A stretch of DNA of 64,000 nt from an uncultured Marvinbryantia sp. (GCA_947630735.1 CANRIR010000003.1:1-64000); one strand, 5' to 3'. Positions 25,870 through 34,308 are shown, counted from the stretch's first letter. Notes: generated by a model from the letters alone, not told the origin. Made by a program: numbers and translations.

Positions 25870-26490
25870 TCAGCGGATATGCTCCTGCAGGTTCTCGTCG
25901 TCATAGTCAAAAATGCATCGCTCGTAGGCGTTGATCACATGCGTGTTCTGGTATTTGTCATACCGCTTGTGATTGCGCCCGTACGTCACATGCACATGCC
26001 CGTGGATGAAAAACCGCGGATCGTATTTTTCGATCAGGCGGATAAACTCCTGAAAGCCCTGGTGAGGCAGGTCCCGTCCGTCGTTGAGCTGATAGGCGGG
26101 GGAATGGGTCAGCAGGATGTCGAACCCGCGGTGCCGCTTCAGCTTCCACCAGAGCTTGCGCACGCGCCTGTGCATCTGCTCGTCCGTGTACTGGTTCCCG
26201 CCCGGCTTGTAGCGCATGGAGCCTCCGAGCCCCAGGATGCGGACTCCGTTGTGCACGTAAATGTCGTCGTCTATGCAGATGCAGCCTTCCGGGGGCTTTG
26301 TCTCGTATTTGTCGTCGTGGTTTCCGGGCACATAGAGCACCGGCAGCGCATACATGGTGGTCAGGAACGAGAGGTATTCCGCCTTCAGGTCCCCCGCAGA
26401 CAGGATCAGTTCCACGCCCTCCAGCTTTTCCCGCTCATAATAATCCCACAAGTATTTTGATTCCTCGTCTGCCACCGCCAGTATCTTCAT
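25870..26490 (-). CDS. Metallophosphoesterase family protein
   Basis: 206 residues of the calcineurin-like fold: AVADEES (motif I region), LILSAGDLKAEYL (GD), PGNHDDKYE (GNHD), LLTHSPAYQLNDG and FIHGHVHVTYG (GHxH). The first motif, normally DxH, reads DEE, so one usual metal-ligand histidine is missing; similar proteins exist in related clostridia by my recollection. Cytoplasmic; substrate unknown. It follows the BMP-like gene by 18 bases on the same strand and is probably cotranscribed with it. Confidence 0.82.
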   Translation of the reverse strand: MKILAVADEESKYLWDYYEREKLEGVELILSAGDLKAEYLSFLTTMYALPVLYVPGNHDDKYETKPPEGCICIDDDIYVHNGVRILGLGGSMRYKPGGNQYTDEQMHRRVRKLWWKLKRHRGFDILLTHSPAYQLNDGRDLPHQGFQEFIRLIEKYDPRFFIHGHVHVTYGRNHKRYDKYQNTHVINAYERCIFDYDDENLQEHIR

Positions 26491-26508
26491 GTTTCGGTAC
26501 CTTTACTC

Positions 26509-28452
26509 TTATTCTTCCGCCGTCTCCACGCCCTGATTCAGCACGACCGGTTTGGCCTTTTCCACCAGATCCGCCATCTTCGGGATAGCGCCGATCACAT
26601 TTTCCGCCAGCCAGTCCATGGTGATGATCTTTTCCGGGGTCAGCACATCGTCGCCGTCCTCCTGCACCACCCCGTGCTGGGAATACAGCACGCCCGTAAA
26701 GGGGTTAAACTCTCCCGAGCAGATGGTCTTTTTCAGCAGGCTCACCAGACGCGTGGTGCCGAGAGGCAGGTTTTTGGAGCAGATCACATCGATCACCCCC
26801 GCGGACATGCCCCACCAGTAATTGACGGATTTTCCTTTGGCCGCTTCTTCTTCCTTCCAGGTGCCGTTGATGATCCTGCGCACCATCTCCTCGTAAAACT
26901 TGCCCCAGTGCCACACCGGCATGGCCAGGTTGTGGGGCCACACTTCATCGTGGCGGAACAGGCCGAAATGGCGGGAGCCCTCGCTCTTGCCCGGGATGAT
27001 GATATCTCTTCCGGACACGTAGGACACGTTATTCTTCTCAAATTCTGCCTGGATATCTACATTTTTCTTGGAAGTCCACTCTACATATACCTTTGCCCTC
27101 GGGTTTACCATCTTGGCCCCCAATGCGAAGGCGTTCACATTAGCCACCGTCCCGTAGATGGGATAGTCCGCTATATAGCCCAGACGGTCATTCTCCGTCA
27201 TGCCGCCCGCTATGGCTCCGATCAGGAACTTTGCCTCATACATCCTGGCGCTGTAGGTGCGGATGAATCCCCGGTTCTCCAAAAGGGAGCAGTTGAGGAT
27301 CTTTACGTTCGGATGCGCGATGGACATTTTAATGCTGGCGTTGGCAAGGATGGGGGAGGTGGTAAAGATGATCTTGTTTCCGTCCTCCACCGCGCGGCCA
27401 ATGACTTCCTCCGCCTCTTTTTCATCCTGGGATCGCAGATGGTAGGCCGAAGTCTCCACCTCATCCGCGAACATCTGCTCCAGATGCAGCCTGCCCAGAT
27501 CGTGTGCATATGTCCAGCCGGATTCCTTCGGATCTGTCTCATGCACGAACGCGATCTTCAGCTTTGGCGACGCAAGCGAAAGCAGGTTGGAAGCCCCCAG
27601 AGGGATCAGCTTCTGAATGAGCGGCTTCTTTTTTTCTTTCGGGGTCATCTGGATCTCCACCGGATCGCTGTCGGCCACCGTGTCAAACATCTTCCAGCTC
27701 TTGCCGATGGTCTCTTTAAACTGGGCCGTGGTCATCTTATCCAGCTCCTGGTACCCGTAGATCTCGATAAAATCCAGAAACGCGTCGCCCACCGTGATGT
27801 CCAGCTTGCCGCCGCCGTGAGCTTTGTACGCCGCGCTGAACCGCGAATAGAGCGCACTGAAGGTCAGCTTGTCGTCCTCGGTCCACCGCTCGTCCGGCCG
27901 CTTGCCCATCAGACGCTGCAGCTTGAAGAAACGCCCTTCCTCGGAAAACCAGATATAATTCACGCCGGAGAGGTCATAGAAATCCATAAACTCGTAGTAG
28001 ATGCGGTTCTCCTTCTCCTCCGTGCGCGGCGGCACGATCCTGGTCACGTGGGCCGGCACTGATACGGCGTCGAAATATTTCAGCACGCTGACGCGCTTAT
28101 TGCCCTCCAGCACATAAAATTTATTCATATATTCATAGGCCTTGATGGGTTCCCGGATGCCCTCGTTCAGATGGGACTCACACAGGCTGGACCACTTCAT
28201 GGCAAACTCCGATTTTTCCTCCAGGATGGGCATGAAATTGGCCGCGAACGCCTGGCTCCTGCCCGACGTCATGGTGCCCACGATCTGATCCGTAGAGATC
28301 TGCACCAGCCCCAGCGGATATTCCAGGATGGAGTCGGCCGCTCCGGGAATGTCCTCCAGTACCTGAAGGTACGGATCCAGCCCCTTTGCCGTCCTGGCCG
28401 CGAACTCTTTTTTTCCTGCCTTCAGTGCTTTGATGTAATCTTCTGATACCAT
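26509..28452 (-). CDS. Cytoplasmic BMP/PnrA-like protein with an N-terminal ParB-like domain
   Basis: 647 residues. Residues about 105-140 carry KFYVLEGNKRVSVLKYFDAV, the nucleotide-binding signature of the ParB/sulfiredoxin-like superfamily. From about 297 to 610 it matches the Basic Membrane Protein (BMP/PnrA/Med) nucleoside-binding fold (LKIAFVHETDPKESGWTYAH, LGYIADYPIYGTVANVNAFA, WWGMSAGVIDV). There is no signal peptide or lipobox, unlike the BMP lipoproteins of ABC importers, so it is probably an intracellular sensor or regulator. GGAG lies 7 bases before the ATG. Own promoter at 28508-28536. No ABC transporter genes are nearby. Confidence 0.75.
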   Translation of the reverse strand: MVSEDYIKALKAGKKEFAARTAKGLDPYLQVLEDIPGAADSILEYPLGLVQISTDQIVGTMTSGRSQAFAANFMPILEEKSEFAMKWSSLCESHLNEGIREPIKAYEYMNKFYVLEGNKRVSVLKYFDAVSVPAHVTRIVPPRTEEKENRIYYEFMDFYDLSGVNYIWFSEEGRFFKLQRLMGKRPDERWTEDDKLTFSALYSRFSAAYKAHGGGKLDITVGDAFLDFIEIYGYQELDKMTTAQFKETIGKSWKMFDTVADSDPVEIQMTPKEKKKPLIQKLIPLGASNLLSLASPKLKIAFVHETDPKESGWTYAHDLGRLHLEQMFADEVETSAYHLRSQDEKEAEEVIGRAVEDGNKIIFTTSPILANASIKMSIAHPNVKILNCSLLENRGFIRTYSARMYEAKFLIGAIAGGMTENDRLGYIADYPIYGTVANVNAFALGAKMVNPRAKVYVEWTSKKNVDIQAEFEKNNVSYVSGRDIIIPGKSEGSRHFGLFRHDEVWPHNLAMPVWHWGKFYEEMVRRIINGTWKEEEAAKGKSVNYWWGMSAGVIDVICSKNLPLGTTRLVSLLKKTICSGEFNPFTGVLYSQHGVVQEDGDDVLTPEKIITMDWLAENVIGAIPKMADLVEKAKPVVLNQGVETAEE

Positions 28453-28507
28453 ATCATCACTCCTGTCAAAACTTCAGATCTGTTTTCCTATCCTTGTGTT
28501 CCAGACA

Positions 28508-28536
28508 AATATAGCAGGACTGCCCCGGAAAAGCAA
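28508..28536 (-). promoter_or_regulatory. Promoter of the BMP-like gene
   Basis: Minus strand TTGCTT (28531-28536), 17 bases, TATATT (28508-28513), about 55 bases before the ATG and just after the TIGR03915 stop codon. Confidence 0.6.
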
Positions 28537-28544
28537 CTACAAAT

Positions 28545-29297
28545 TTATTGGAACTCCACCGCGTGTCTGCGGTACCACAGAGGCATATGTCCCCGCTGGC
28601 ACTTTTCATTTTTTCTCGCGTCGATGGTGATGCTGCGGAAAAATTCCCGCCACAGTTCCGTATAGCCGTCCTGCCTCTCCTCCGTGCGCTGCAGTGCCGC
28701 GAACTCCTCCCGCGACAGCTCTGTCATATAGAACGGCCGGTCTTTTGGGTGCACCGCCGCGATCATCCGGTTGTCGTCGATCAGGATCCAGTATTCGGAC
28801 GGCATGCGGTCCGCAAAGTGCGCCGCCGAGATGGCCGTGACGTTGCATTTTGGCTCAATGTGGGCCACATAGACGCTGCCGGCCAGTGAAAACCTGGTAA
28901 ACTCCCGGAAATAACTGGCCTCGTTGGCGGACTTGCGGGAGAGCTCCAGGATCCACGCCACCTCGGGGCGGAACAGCATATCGGTCAGCCTGCGCCCCAC
29001 GGAAAAGCCCAGCACAAGGAAGCGGTAGACAGCGTCCAGGCGCTCTTCCTGAAAGGACATGGCCGCGAGGAACACCTGCCGGTACGCCTCACCGGAAATT
29101 TTCCGGCAGATGGCGTCCGTCACCTTCCGTGCTTTTCCGGCATCCGCCTGCACGCTGACATAATCGCAGAACAGCTCCTCCTGCTCCACGGGCTCCAGCT
29201 GCAGGCGGATGTTCTCGTGCCCCAGCTTGCTGTGCCAGGCCTCATAAATGCAGGTCATCATTGCCTCAAAAGATTCTTTACAGGTAAATACAGTCAT
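28545..29297 (-). CDS. TIGR03915-family putative DNA repair protein
   Basis: 250 residues from the ATG at 29297 (GGGGAGGAAACGAA upstream); the ORF track starts six codons earlier. It begins MTVFTCKESFEAMMTCIYEAW and holds FSLAGSVYVAHIEPKCNV and DRPFYM. It matches the family paired with the TIGR03916 radical SAM protein and predicted to act in DNA repair; its DUF4130-type core is also seen fused to uracil-DNA-glycosylase-like domains in other bacteria. No catalytic residues can be assigned with confidence. It follows the radical SAM gene with overlapping stop and start regions, so it belongs to the same LexA-type operon. Confidence 0.8.
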   Translation of the reverse strand: MTVFTCKESFEAMMTCIYEAWHSKLGHENIRLQLEPVEQEELFCDYVSVQADAGKARKVTDAICRKISGEAYRQVFLAAMSFQEERLDAVYRFLVLGFSVGRRLTDMLFRPEVAWILELSRKSANEASYFREFTRFSLAGSVYVAHIEPKCNVTAISAAHFADRMPSEYWILIDDNRMIAAVHPKDRPFYMTELSREEFAALQRTEERQDGYTELWREFFRSITIDARKNEKCQRGHMPLWYRRHAVEFQ

Positions 29298-29311
29298 TTC
29301 GTTTCCTCCCC

Positions 29312-30871
29312 TCATGTGTGTATGCCAAAATCCGCAAACAGCGACATCTGACGGTACTTGCCGCCGTCCCGGTGCGCGATCTGCCAGTTCTGCCTCTCAT
29401 CCATGCCGATCAGCTGCCGCGTGATATAGCCTTCCTCCACCGGCGTCCGGTACATCATCTTTCCGGAGCAGGTAATAAAATAGTGCGCCCGCTTCAGCAC
29501 AACCCCCATCTTCTTCAGATGTTCAAAATCCAGCGTGCCGTGACGGCGCGCCTGCACAATGCGCATGGCGGACTTCGGGCCCACGCCCGGCACGCGCAGG
29601 ATCATGGCGTAGTCCGCCCGGTTGACCTCCACCGGGAAGAGCTCCAGGTGCCGCAGCGCCCAGTCGCATTTCGGGTCGAGCTGCTCGTGGAAATTCGGCC
29701 GCTCCTCCGACAGAAGTTCGTCCGCCCGGAACCCGTAAAACCGCAGCAGCCAGTCCGCCTGGTACAGCCGGTGTTCCCGCAGGAGGGGAACCGGCGTGTC
29801 CGGGGAGGGCAGAGCGGCGTCCTCGTTCAGGGGCACATAGGCGGAGAAGAATACCCGCTTCAGGTCGTAATCCTGGTACAGATGCTGGGTGGTCTTCAGC
29901 AGATGATAGTCCGTCTCCGGCGTGGCGCCGATGATCATCTGCGTGCTCTGACCGGCCGGCACAAACGGGCGATGCAGATCCCTTCTGCGCAGGGCCGCCG
30001 GCAGCCCGTAAACGCCGTCCGCCGGCATATCCATCTCATGGAAAGCCGCGCGTTTTTTCATCCCTGAAGAGATTGTTGCCAGGCCAGCCGTACCCGCATC
30101 GGACATCCCCAAAGCGGCTGTGCCCGGGCCGCCCGGCTCCGTCCTCTGCGCACTGCCCCGCGTTTCGATCTGCCTGCCGGAAAAAATGCTGTCCGCCAGA
30201 TAGCGGCTGCCCGCGCTTCGCTCCAAAAGCGCGTCCTTTCCGATGGCCAGGCGGTGCTCCGCGATGGTCTGCGCGGTTTTGCGCATGGGCTGCAGGATCA
30301 TCCTGTGGTTTTTGTTCGGCGTCAGCCTGCGCATGCCCTCCTCCGTGGGAAGCTCCAGATTGACGCTCATGCGGTCCGCCAGATAGCCGGCCGCCGCCAG
30401 CAGGTCGTCCGGCGCGCCCGGTATGGCCTTCACATGGATGTAGCCGTTGAACCGGTATTCCCCGCGCAGCAGAAAGAGTGTCTCGCAGATGCGCTCCATG
30501 GTGTAGGCCGGGTTCTTCCACACGCCCGAGCTTAAAAAAAGCCCTTCGATATAGTTGCGCTTGTAAAACTCTATGGTCAGCTCGCACACCTCCCGCGGCG
30601 TGAACGCCGCGCGCGCCACATCGTTGGAGGCGCGGTTCTGGCAGTACTTGCAGTCGTACTCGCAGTGGTTTGTGAACAAGATCTTGAGGAGGGAAATGCA
30701 GCGCCCGTCCGAGGAAAAGCTGTGGCAGATGCCCGCGGCCGCCGAATTTCCCAGATACCCCTGTTTTCCTTTTCTGTCCACCCCGCTGGAAGTGCAGGCC
30801 ACATCATACTTTGCGGCATCTGCCAGTATATGCAGTTTTTCCTGCAGAGATAACTCCGAAACGATCTCCAT
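29312..30871 (-). CDS. TIGR03916-family putative DNA modification/repair radical SAM protein
   Basis: 519 residues from the ATG at 30871 (GGAGGGATTTT upstream). The 4Fe-4S motif is CEYDCKYC (CX3CX2C, about residues 70-77). Near the C-terminus a helix-hairpin-helix-like segment, VPGVGPKSAMRIVQARR, suggests DNA contact. The family works with TIGR03915 in a predicted DNA repair role reminiscent of other radical SAM repair enzymes such as spore photoproduct lyase; the reaction is unknown. Residues about 232-300 (GSAQRTEPGGPGTAALG...) look like a low-complexity insertion compared with the length I expect (about 420). The promoter carries two LexA boxes. Confidence 0.82.
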   Translation of the reverse strand: MEIVSELSLQEKLHILADAAKYDVACTSSGVDRKGKQGYLGNSAAAGICHSFSSDGRCISLLKILFTNHCEYDCKYCQNRASNDVARAAFTPREVCELTIEFYKRNYIEGLFLSSGVWKNPAYTMERICETLFLLRGEYRFNGYIHVKAIPGAPDDLLAAAGYLADRMSVNLELPTEEGMRRLTPNKNHRMILQPMRKTAQTIAEHRLAIGKDALLERSAGSRYLADSIFSGRQIETRGSAQRTEPGGPGTAALGMSDAGTAGLATISSGMKKRAAFHEMDMPADGVYGLPAALRRRDLHRPFVPAGQSTQMIIGATPETDYHLLKTTQHLYQDYDLKRVFFSAYVPLNEDAALPSPDTPVPLLREHRLYQADWLLRFYGFRADELLSEERPNFHEQLDPKCDWALRHLELFPVEVNRADYAMILRVPGVGPKSAMRIVQARRHGTLDFEHLKKMGVVLKRAHYFITCSGKMMYRTPVEEGYITRQLIGMDERQNWQIAHRDGGKYRQMSLFADFGIHT

Positions 30872-31011
30872 AAAATCCCTCCGCACTCATTTGGGTGCAA
30901 TGCTCTGATCCTGTACGTTTTCCACACCGCTCTCGGGCATGACGAGTCTGCATCTCCCTGGCCCTCCCCGGCATGTCCCGCGGTACAGGCATCTACCTTG
31001 ATTTTCACGTT

Positions 31012-31060
31012 CGAACGTATGTTCTTTTTAGATTATAGAACAGGTGTTCGAAAAATGCAA
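31012..31060 (-). promoter_or_regulatory. SOS promoter with two LexA boxes before the radical SAM repair pair
   Basis: Minus strand TTGCAT (31055-31060), 17 bases, TATAAT (31032-31037). CGAAC-ACCT-GTTCT (31037-31050) lies in the spacer and AGAAC-ATAC-GTTCG (31012-31025) just downstream of the -10 box. Both fit the Gram-positive LexA (DinR) consensus CGAAC-N4-GTTCG with one mismatch each. Damage-inducible expression is the direct prediction. Confidence 0.85.
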
Positions 31061-31084
31061 GCCCTATTTTAAAATTCAGCGCAG

Positions 31085-31149
31085 GCACTTTTCATTTCGG
31101 TTGCGTGCAAAAGTCACTTTCCATTTTCACACGGGCACTTTCCATTTCG
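31085..31149. repeat. Three imperfect 15-base direct repeats upstream of aspS
   Basis: GCACTTTTCATTTCG (31085), TCACTTTCCATTTTC (31114) and GCACTTTCCATTTCG (31135) lie between the divergent LexA promoter and the aspS promoter. Multiple short repeats of this kind resemble the terminal repeats of IS21-family elements, so this may be a solitary element end; the link is a recollection-based guess. Confidence 0.5.
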
Positions 31150-31155
31150 AAAAGA

Positions 31156-31184
31156 TTGACTTTAAATAGCGGTACTAGTATAAT
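31156..31184 (+). promoter_or_regulatory. Promoter of aspS
   Basis: TTGACT (31156-31161), 17 bases, TATAAT (31179-31184), about 50 bases before the ATG. A GCCGGGCG...CGCCCGG hairpin (31193-31219) lies in the short leader; I see no T-box signature. Confidence 0.75.
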
Positions 31185-31237
31185 AAAAAAATGGCCGGGC
31201 GGAAGTTTTGCGCCCGGATATTATAGGAAGATAAAGG

Positions 31238-33016
31238 ATGGACAAGACAATGCAGGGAAGAACGCATACATGCGGCCAGCTCCGCCTCGCGGACGCGGGC
31301 GCAGAAGTAAAGATCGTCGGCTGGTACGCCAATCTCCGAAAAGTCAGCAAAAACCTAGGATTCCTGATCCTGAGAGATTATTACGGCGTCACGCAGGTGG
31401 TCATTGAGACAGAAGAAATGATGGACGTTGTGGACGGCATCAACTACGAATCCACCATCGCCGTCACGGGAACGGTGCGGGAGCGCTCCAACAAGACGGA
31501 CACCATCCCCACCGGGGAGATCGAAGTGGTCCCCGCAAAGATCGAAGTGCTGGGCAAGTGCATCTACAACGAGCTGCCGTTCCAGATCGACCGCTCCAAA
31601 GAGGCGGACGAAAACACCCGTTTAAAATACCGGTACCTGGATCTGCGCAATCCGGCCGTGAAGGAGCGCATTACCCTGCGCAGCCGCATTGTGGCGGATC
31701 TGCGCGCCAGCATGACGGCCCACGGCTTCATGGAGATCACCACGCCGATCCTTACCTGCTCCTCCCCCGAGGGCGCGCGCGACTACCTGGTTCCCTCCCG
31801 GAACCACCCCGGCAAATTCTACGCCCTGCCCCAGGCACCGCAGCAGTTCAAGCAGCTCCTGATGGCCTCCGGCTTTGACCGCTATTTCCAGATCGCTCCG
31901 TGCTTCCGCGACGAGGACGCCCGCGCGGACCGCTCCCCCGGCGAATTTTATCAGCTGGATATGGAGATGGCCTTCGCGGACCAGGAGGATGTCTTTGCGG
32001 TCCTGGAGGATGTGCTTCCGCCCATCTTCGCGAAATACGGCGTCTACTACAGCGCGTCCAGCGCGCCGTTCAAGCGCATCTCCTTCACGGACGCCATGGA
32101 ACAGTACGGCACGGACAAGCCGGATCTTCGCATTGACCTGCTGGTGCAGGACGCCACCGCGTGCATGGCGGACTGCGGGTTCGGCCCCTTTGAGGGACAG
32201 ACAGTAAAAGCCGTGGCGGTGTCCGGCTTTGCGGGCACCCGCAAGGTCATCGATAAGCTGATGGCGGACACAGAGGTGGTGAGCGGCAGCAAGGCTTACT
32301 GGTTCCGCCTGGACGACAAGGGGGAACTTGTGGGCGGCATCTCCAAATTCCTGCAGGAGAGAAAAGCGCAGGTCGTCGAGGCCCTCGGCCTGAAGAACGG
32401 CGATTTCGTGGCGCTTGCAGCCGGCAAAAAACCGGCGGCCCAGAAGACCGCCGGCGTGCTGCGCAAACTGCTGGGGAGCATCTGCCCGGATCATATGAAA
32501 AACGATACCTATGAATTCTGCTGGATCGTGGACTTCCCCATGTATGAGATCGGGGAGGAATCCGGCGAGCTGGAATTCTGCCACAATCCGTTCTCCATGC
32601 CGCAGGGCGGCATGAAAGCCCTGGAGGAACAGGATCCCTTGAGTATCCTGGCCTACCAGTACGATCTGGTGTGCAACGGCGTGGAGCTCTCCTCCGGCGC
32701 CGTGCGGAACCACGACCCGGAGATCATGGTAAAAGCGTTCCAGCTGGTCGGCCTCGGAGAGGACGCCGTGAAGTCCAAATTCCCGGCCATGTACAACGCG
32801 TTCTGCTACGGAGCGCCGCCTCACGCGGGCATCGCCCCCGGCGTGGACCGCATGGTCATGCTCATCGCCGGCGAGGAGAGCATCCGCGAGATCATCCCCT
32901 TCCCGATGAACAAAAACGCCCAGGATGTCATGATGGGCGCGCCGGCGGAGGTGGAGCCGAGGCAGCTTAAGGATGTGCACATCCGCATTGAGCTTCCGAA
33001 GAAGGAGAGCGACTGA
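31238..33016 (+). CDS. aspS: Aspartyl-tRNA synthetase
   Basis: 592 residues, bacterial-type class IIb synthetase. The N-terminal OB anticodon-binding domain is at about 1-110 (THTCGQLRLADAGAEVKIVGWYANLRK), motif 2 is FQIAPCFRDEDARADRSPGEFYQLD (seen around residue 217) and motif 3 is GIAPGVDRMVMLIAG. The bacterial GAD insertion (about 285-415) is present. It charges tRNA-Asp; whether it also charges tRNA-Asn cannot be told here. The 3' end overlaps the convergent DUF1934 gene by about 50 bases. Confidence 0.97.
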   Translation: MDKTMQGRTHTCGQLRLADAGAEVKIVGWYANLRKVSKNLGFLILRDYYGVTQVVIETEEMMDVVDGINYESTIAVTGTVRERSNKTDTIPTGEIEVVPAKIEVLGKCIYNELPFQIDRSKEADENTRLKYRYLDLRNPAVKERITLRSRIVADLRASMTAHGFMEITTPILTCSSPEGARDYLVPSRNHPGKFYALPQAPQQFKQLLMASGFDRYFQIAPCFRDEDARADRSPGEFYQLDMEMAFADQEDVFAVLEDVLPPIFAKYGVYYSASSAPFKRISFTDAMEQYGTDKPDLRIDLLVQDATACMADCGFGPFEGQTVKAVAVSGFAGTRKVIDKLMADTEVVSGSKAYWFRLDDKGELVGGISKFLQERKAQVVEALGLKNGDFVALAAGKKPAAQKTAGVLRKLLGSICPDHMKNDTYEFCWIVDFPMYEIGEESGELEFCHNPFSMPQGGMKALEEQDPLSILAYQYDLVCNGVELSSGAVRNHDPEIMVKAFQLVGLGEDAVKSKFPAMYNAFCYGAPPHAGIAPGVDRMVMLIAGEESIREIIPFPMNKNAQDVMMGAPAEVEPRQLKDVHIRIELPKKESD

Positions 33017-33425
33017 TAATCTGCACGCTGATCTCACAATCAGCCAGATACTGCGAATTGATGTCCAGCACATATGAGACCCGCAGATCCAGACCCCTTT
33101 CATGATCCTGCAGATCAATGTCCGTAGCGGCGATCCCCAGGTTCAGACTTCCGAAGGGCGTCTCGTAGCGGGTCTCATTTTTCTTCTCCTTCTGAAAGAT
33201 CATGTGCGTGTTCGCAAATCCGCGCCTTGTCACCTCCACGCAGTTCTCGTCTGCCTTGATCAGGCTGCGGGTAACCTCGCTGTCCTCCTGCACTTCCTCG
33301 TAACAGATGTAGTGCGTCCCTTCTTTATAGTAATATTTTCCGCCTGTGACCACCTCCACCGCTTCATCCGGCTCGGCGGCAGGCAGCTGGGATCCTCTGA
33401 TCCGTATCAAAACGTCCTCTGCCAT
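32967..33425 (-). CDS. DUF1934-family protein (YwiB-like)
   Basis: 152 residues starting MAEDVLIRIRGSQ. The pattern VVTGGKYYYKEGTHYICYEE and FGSLNLGIAATDIDL matches the DUF1934 calycin-like beta-barrel family of Firmicutes. Function unknown. Its ATG directly follows the murI stop (TAAATG), and the GAGGAG ribosome binding site lies in the murI 3' end, so it is translationally coupled to murI. The 3' 50 bases are antisense to aspS. Confidence 0.85.
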   Translation of the reverse strand: MAEDVLIRIRGSQLPAAEPDEAVEVVTGGKYYYKEGTHYICYEEVQEDSEVTRSLIKADENCVEVTRRGFANTHMIFQKEKKNETRYETPFGSLNLGIAATDIDLQDHERGLDLRVSYVLDINSQYLADCEISVQIISRSPSSEAQCGCAHP

Positions 33426-34259
33426 TTAGAACTCCTCTATGTTGATCCTCTGCGTATGTTCGATATCCACGGGCAGTATGGAATTTGCAAACTCCCGAAA
33501 ACTCTCCGGCGCGTCGCTCACGAAAAAGCGGTGCCTGCCCTTTTGCAGACCGGGGTTCGCATCACTTTGAAGTCCCGTCTTCTCCAGCAGCTTGCGCAGG
33601 CTGCACGCCGTCTCATACGCGGGATTGACCAGCGTTACGTGCTCCCCCATGACTTCCCGGATGACCGACCGCAGCAGCGGGTAATGGGTGCATCCCAGGA
33701 TCAGCGTGTCGATATCCTGCTCCTTTAACTCCGCCAGATAGCGCCCCGCCATCTCCACCGTCACGGGATCCTTCAGCATTCCCTCCTCCGCCAGCGGAAC
33801 AAACAGCGGGCAGGCTTTTCCGATCACCTGCACATCCGGCCTGAGTTTGCGGATAAATTCTGTATACAGACCGCTGGCTATGGTCCCTTTTGTGCCGATC
33901 ACGCCGATACGGCCATTTCTGGTGGCCTCGCACGCTGTCTTTGCCCCCGGCTTCACCACCCCGATCATGGGAATATCCAGCTCATGGCGGATCTCCTCCA
34001 GGGCGAAGGCGCTGGCCGTATTGCACGCCACCACGATGGCCTTCACATCCTGCTGCTGCAGGAACCGCACGATCTGTCTGGAATAGCGCAGGATGGTCTC
34101 TTTGGATTTTCCGCCGTAGGGCACCCGCGCCGTGTCGCCGAAATATACGATGTTCTCATTCGGAAGGTTCCGCATGACCTCCCGCGCCACGGTAAGTCCG
34201 CCCACACCGGAATCAAACATGCCCACCGGTCTCTCCCGGTTTTTGTTTACGCTGTCCAT
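33426..34259 (-). CDS. murI: Glutamate racemase
   Basis: 277 residues. It makes D-glutamate for peptidoglycan from L-glutamate. The start region PVGMFDSGVGGLTVAREV and the two catalytic cysteines are present: Cys in VVACNTASAFA and in LILGCTHYPLL. GGGGAGG precedes the ATG. It lies in a leftward group with the YigZ-type gene upstream and DUF1934 downstream. Confidence 0.96.
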   Translation of the reverse strand: MDSVNKNRERPVGMFDSGVGGLTVAREVMRNLPNENIVYFGDTARVPYGGKSKETILRYSRQIVRFLQQQDVKAIVVACNTASAFALEEIRHELDIPMIGVVKPGAKTACEATRNGRIGVIGTKGTIASGLYTEFIRKLRPDVQVIGKACPLFVPLAEEGMLKDPVTVEMAGRYLAELKEQDIDTLILGCTHYPLLRSVIREVMGEHVTLVNPAYETACSLRKLLEKTGLQSDANPGLQKGRHRFFVSDAPESFREFANSILPVDIEHTQRINIEEF

Positions 34260-34308
34260 TGTTTATCCTCCCCGGCAAATAATCACTGCTGCGCCGCGCT
34301 CTGCGGCG

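Noticed and set aside
26674-28062. 462-codon plus-strand ORF opposite the BMP-like gene
   Set aside because: Antisense shadow of a gene with clear domains.
30577-31008. 143-codon ORF in the leader of the radical SAM gene
   Set aside because: It begins at a GTG without a ribosome binding site and runs out of frame through the radical SAM gene.
31185-31237. T-box or riboswitch in the aspS leader
   Set aside because: The leader is only about 50 bases with one GC hairpin; the T-box bulge and antiterminator motifs are absent.
31622-33118. 498-codon minus-strand ORF opposite aspS
   Set aside because: Shadow of aspS; no family motif or ribosome binding site.
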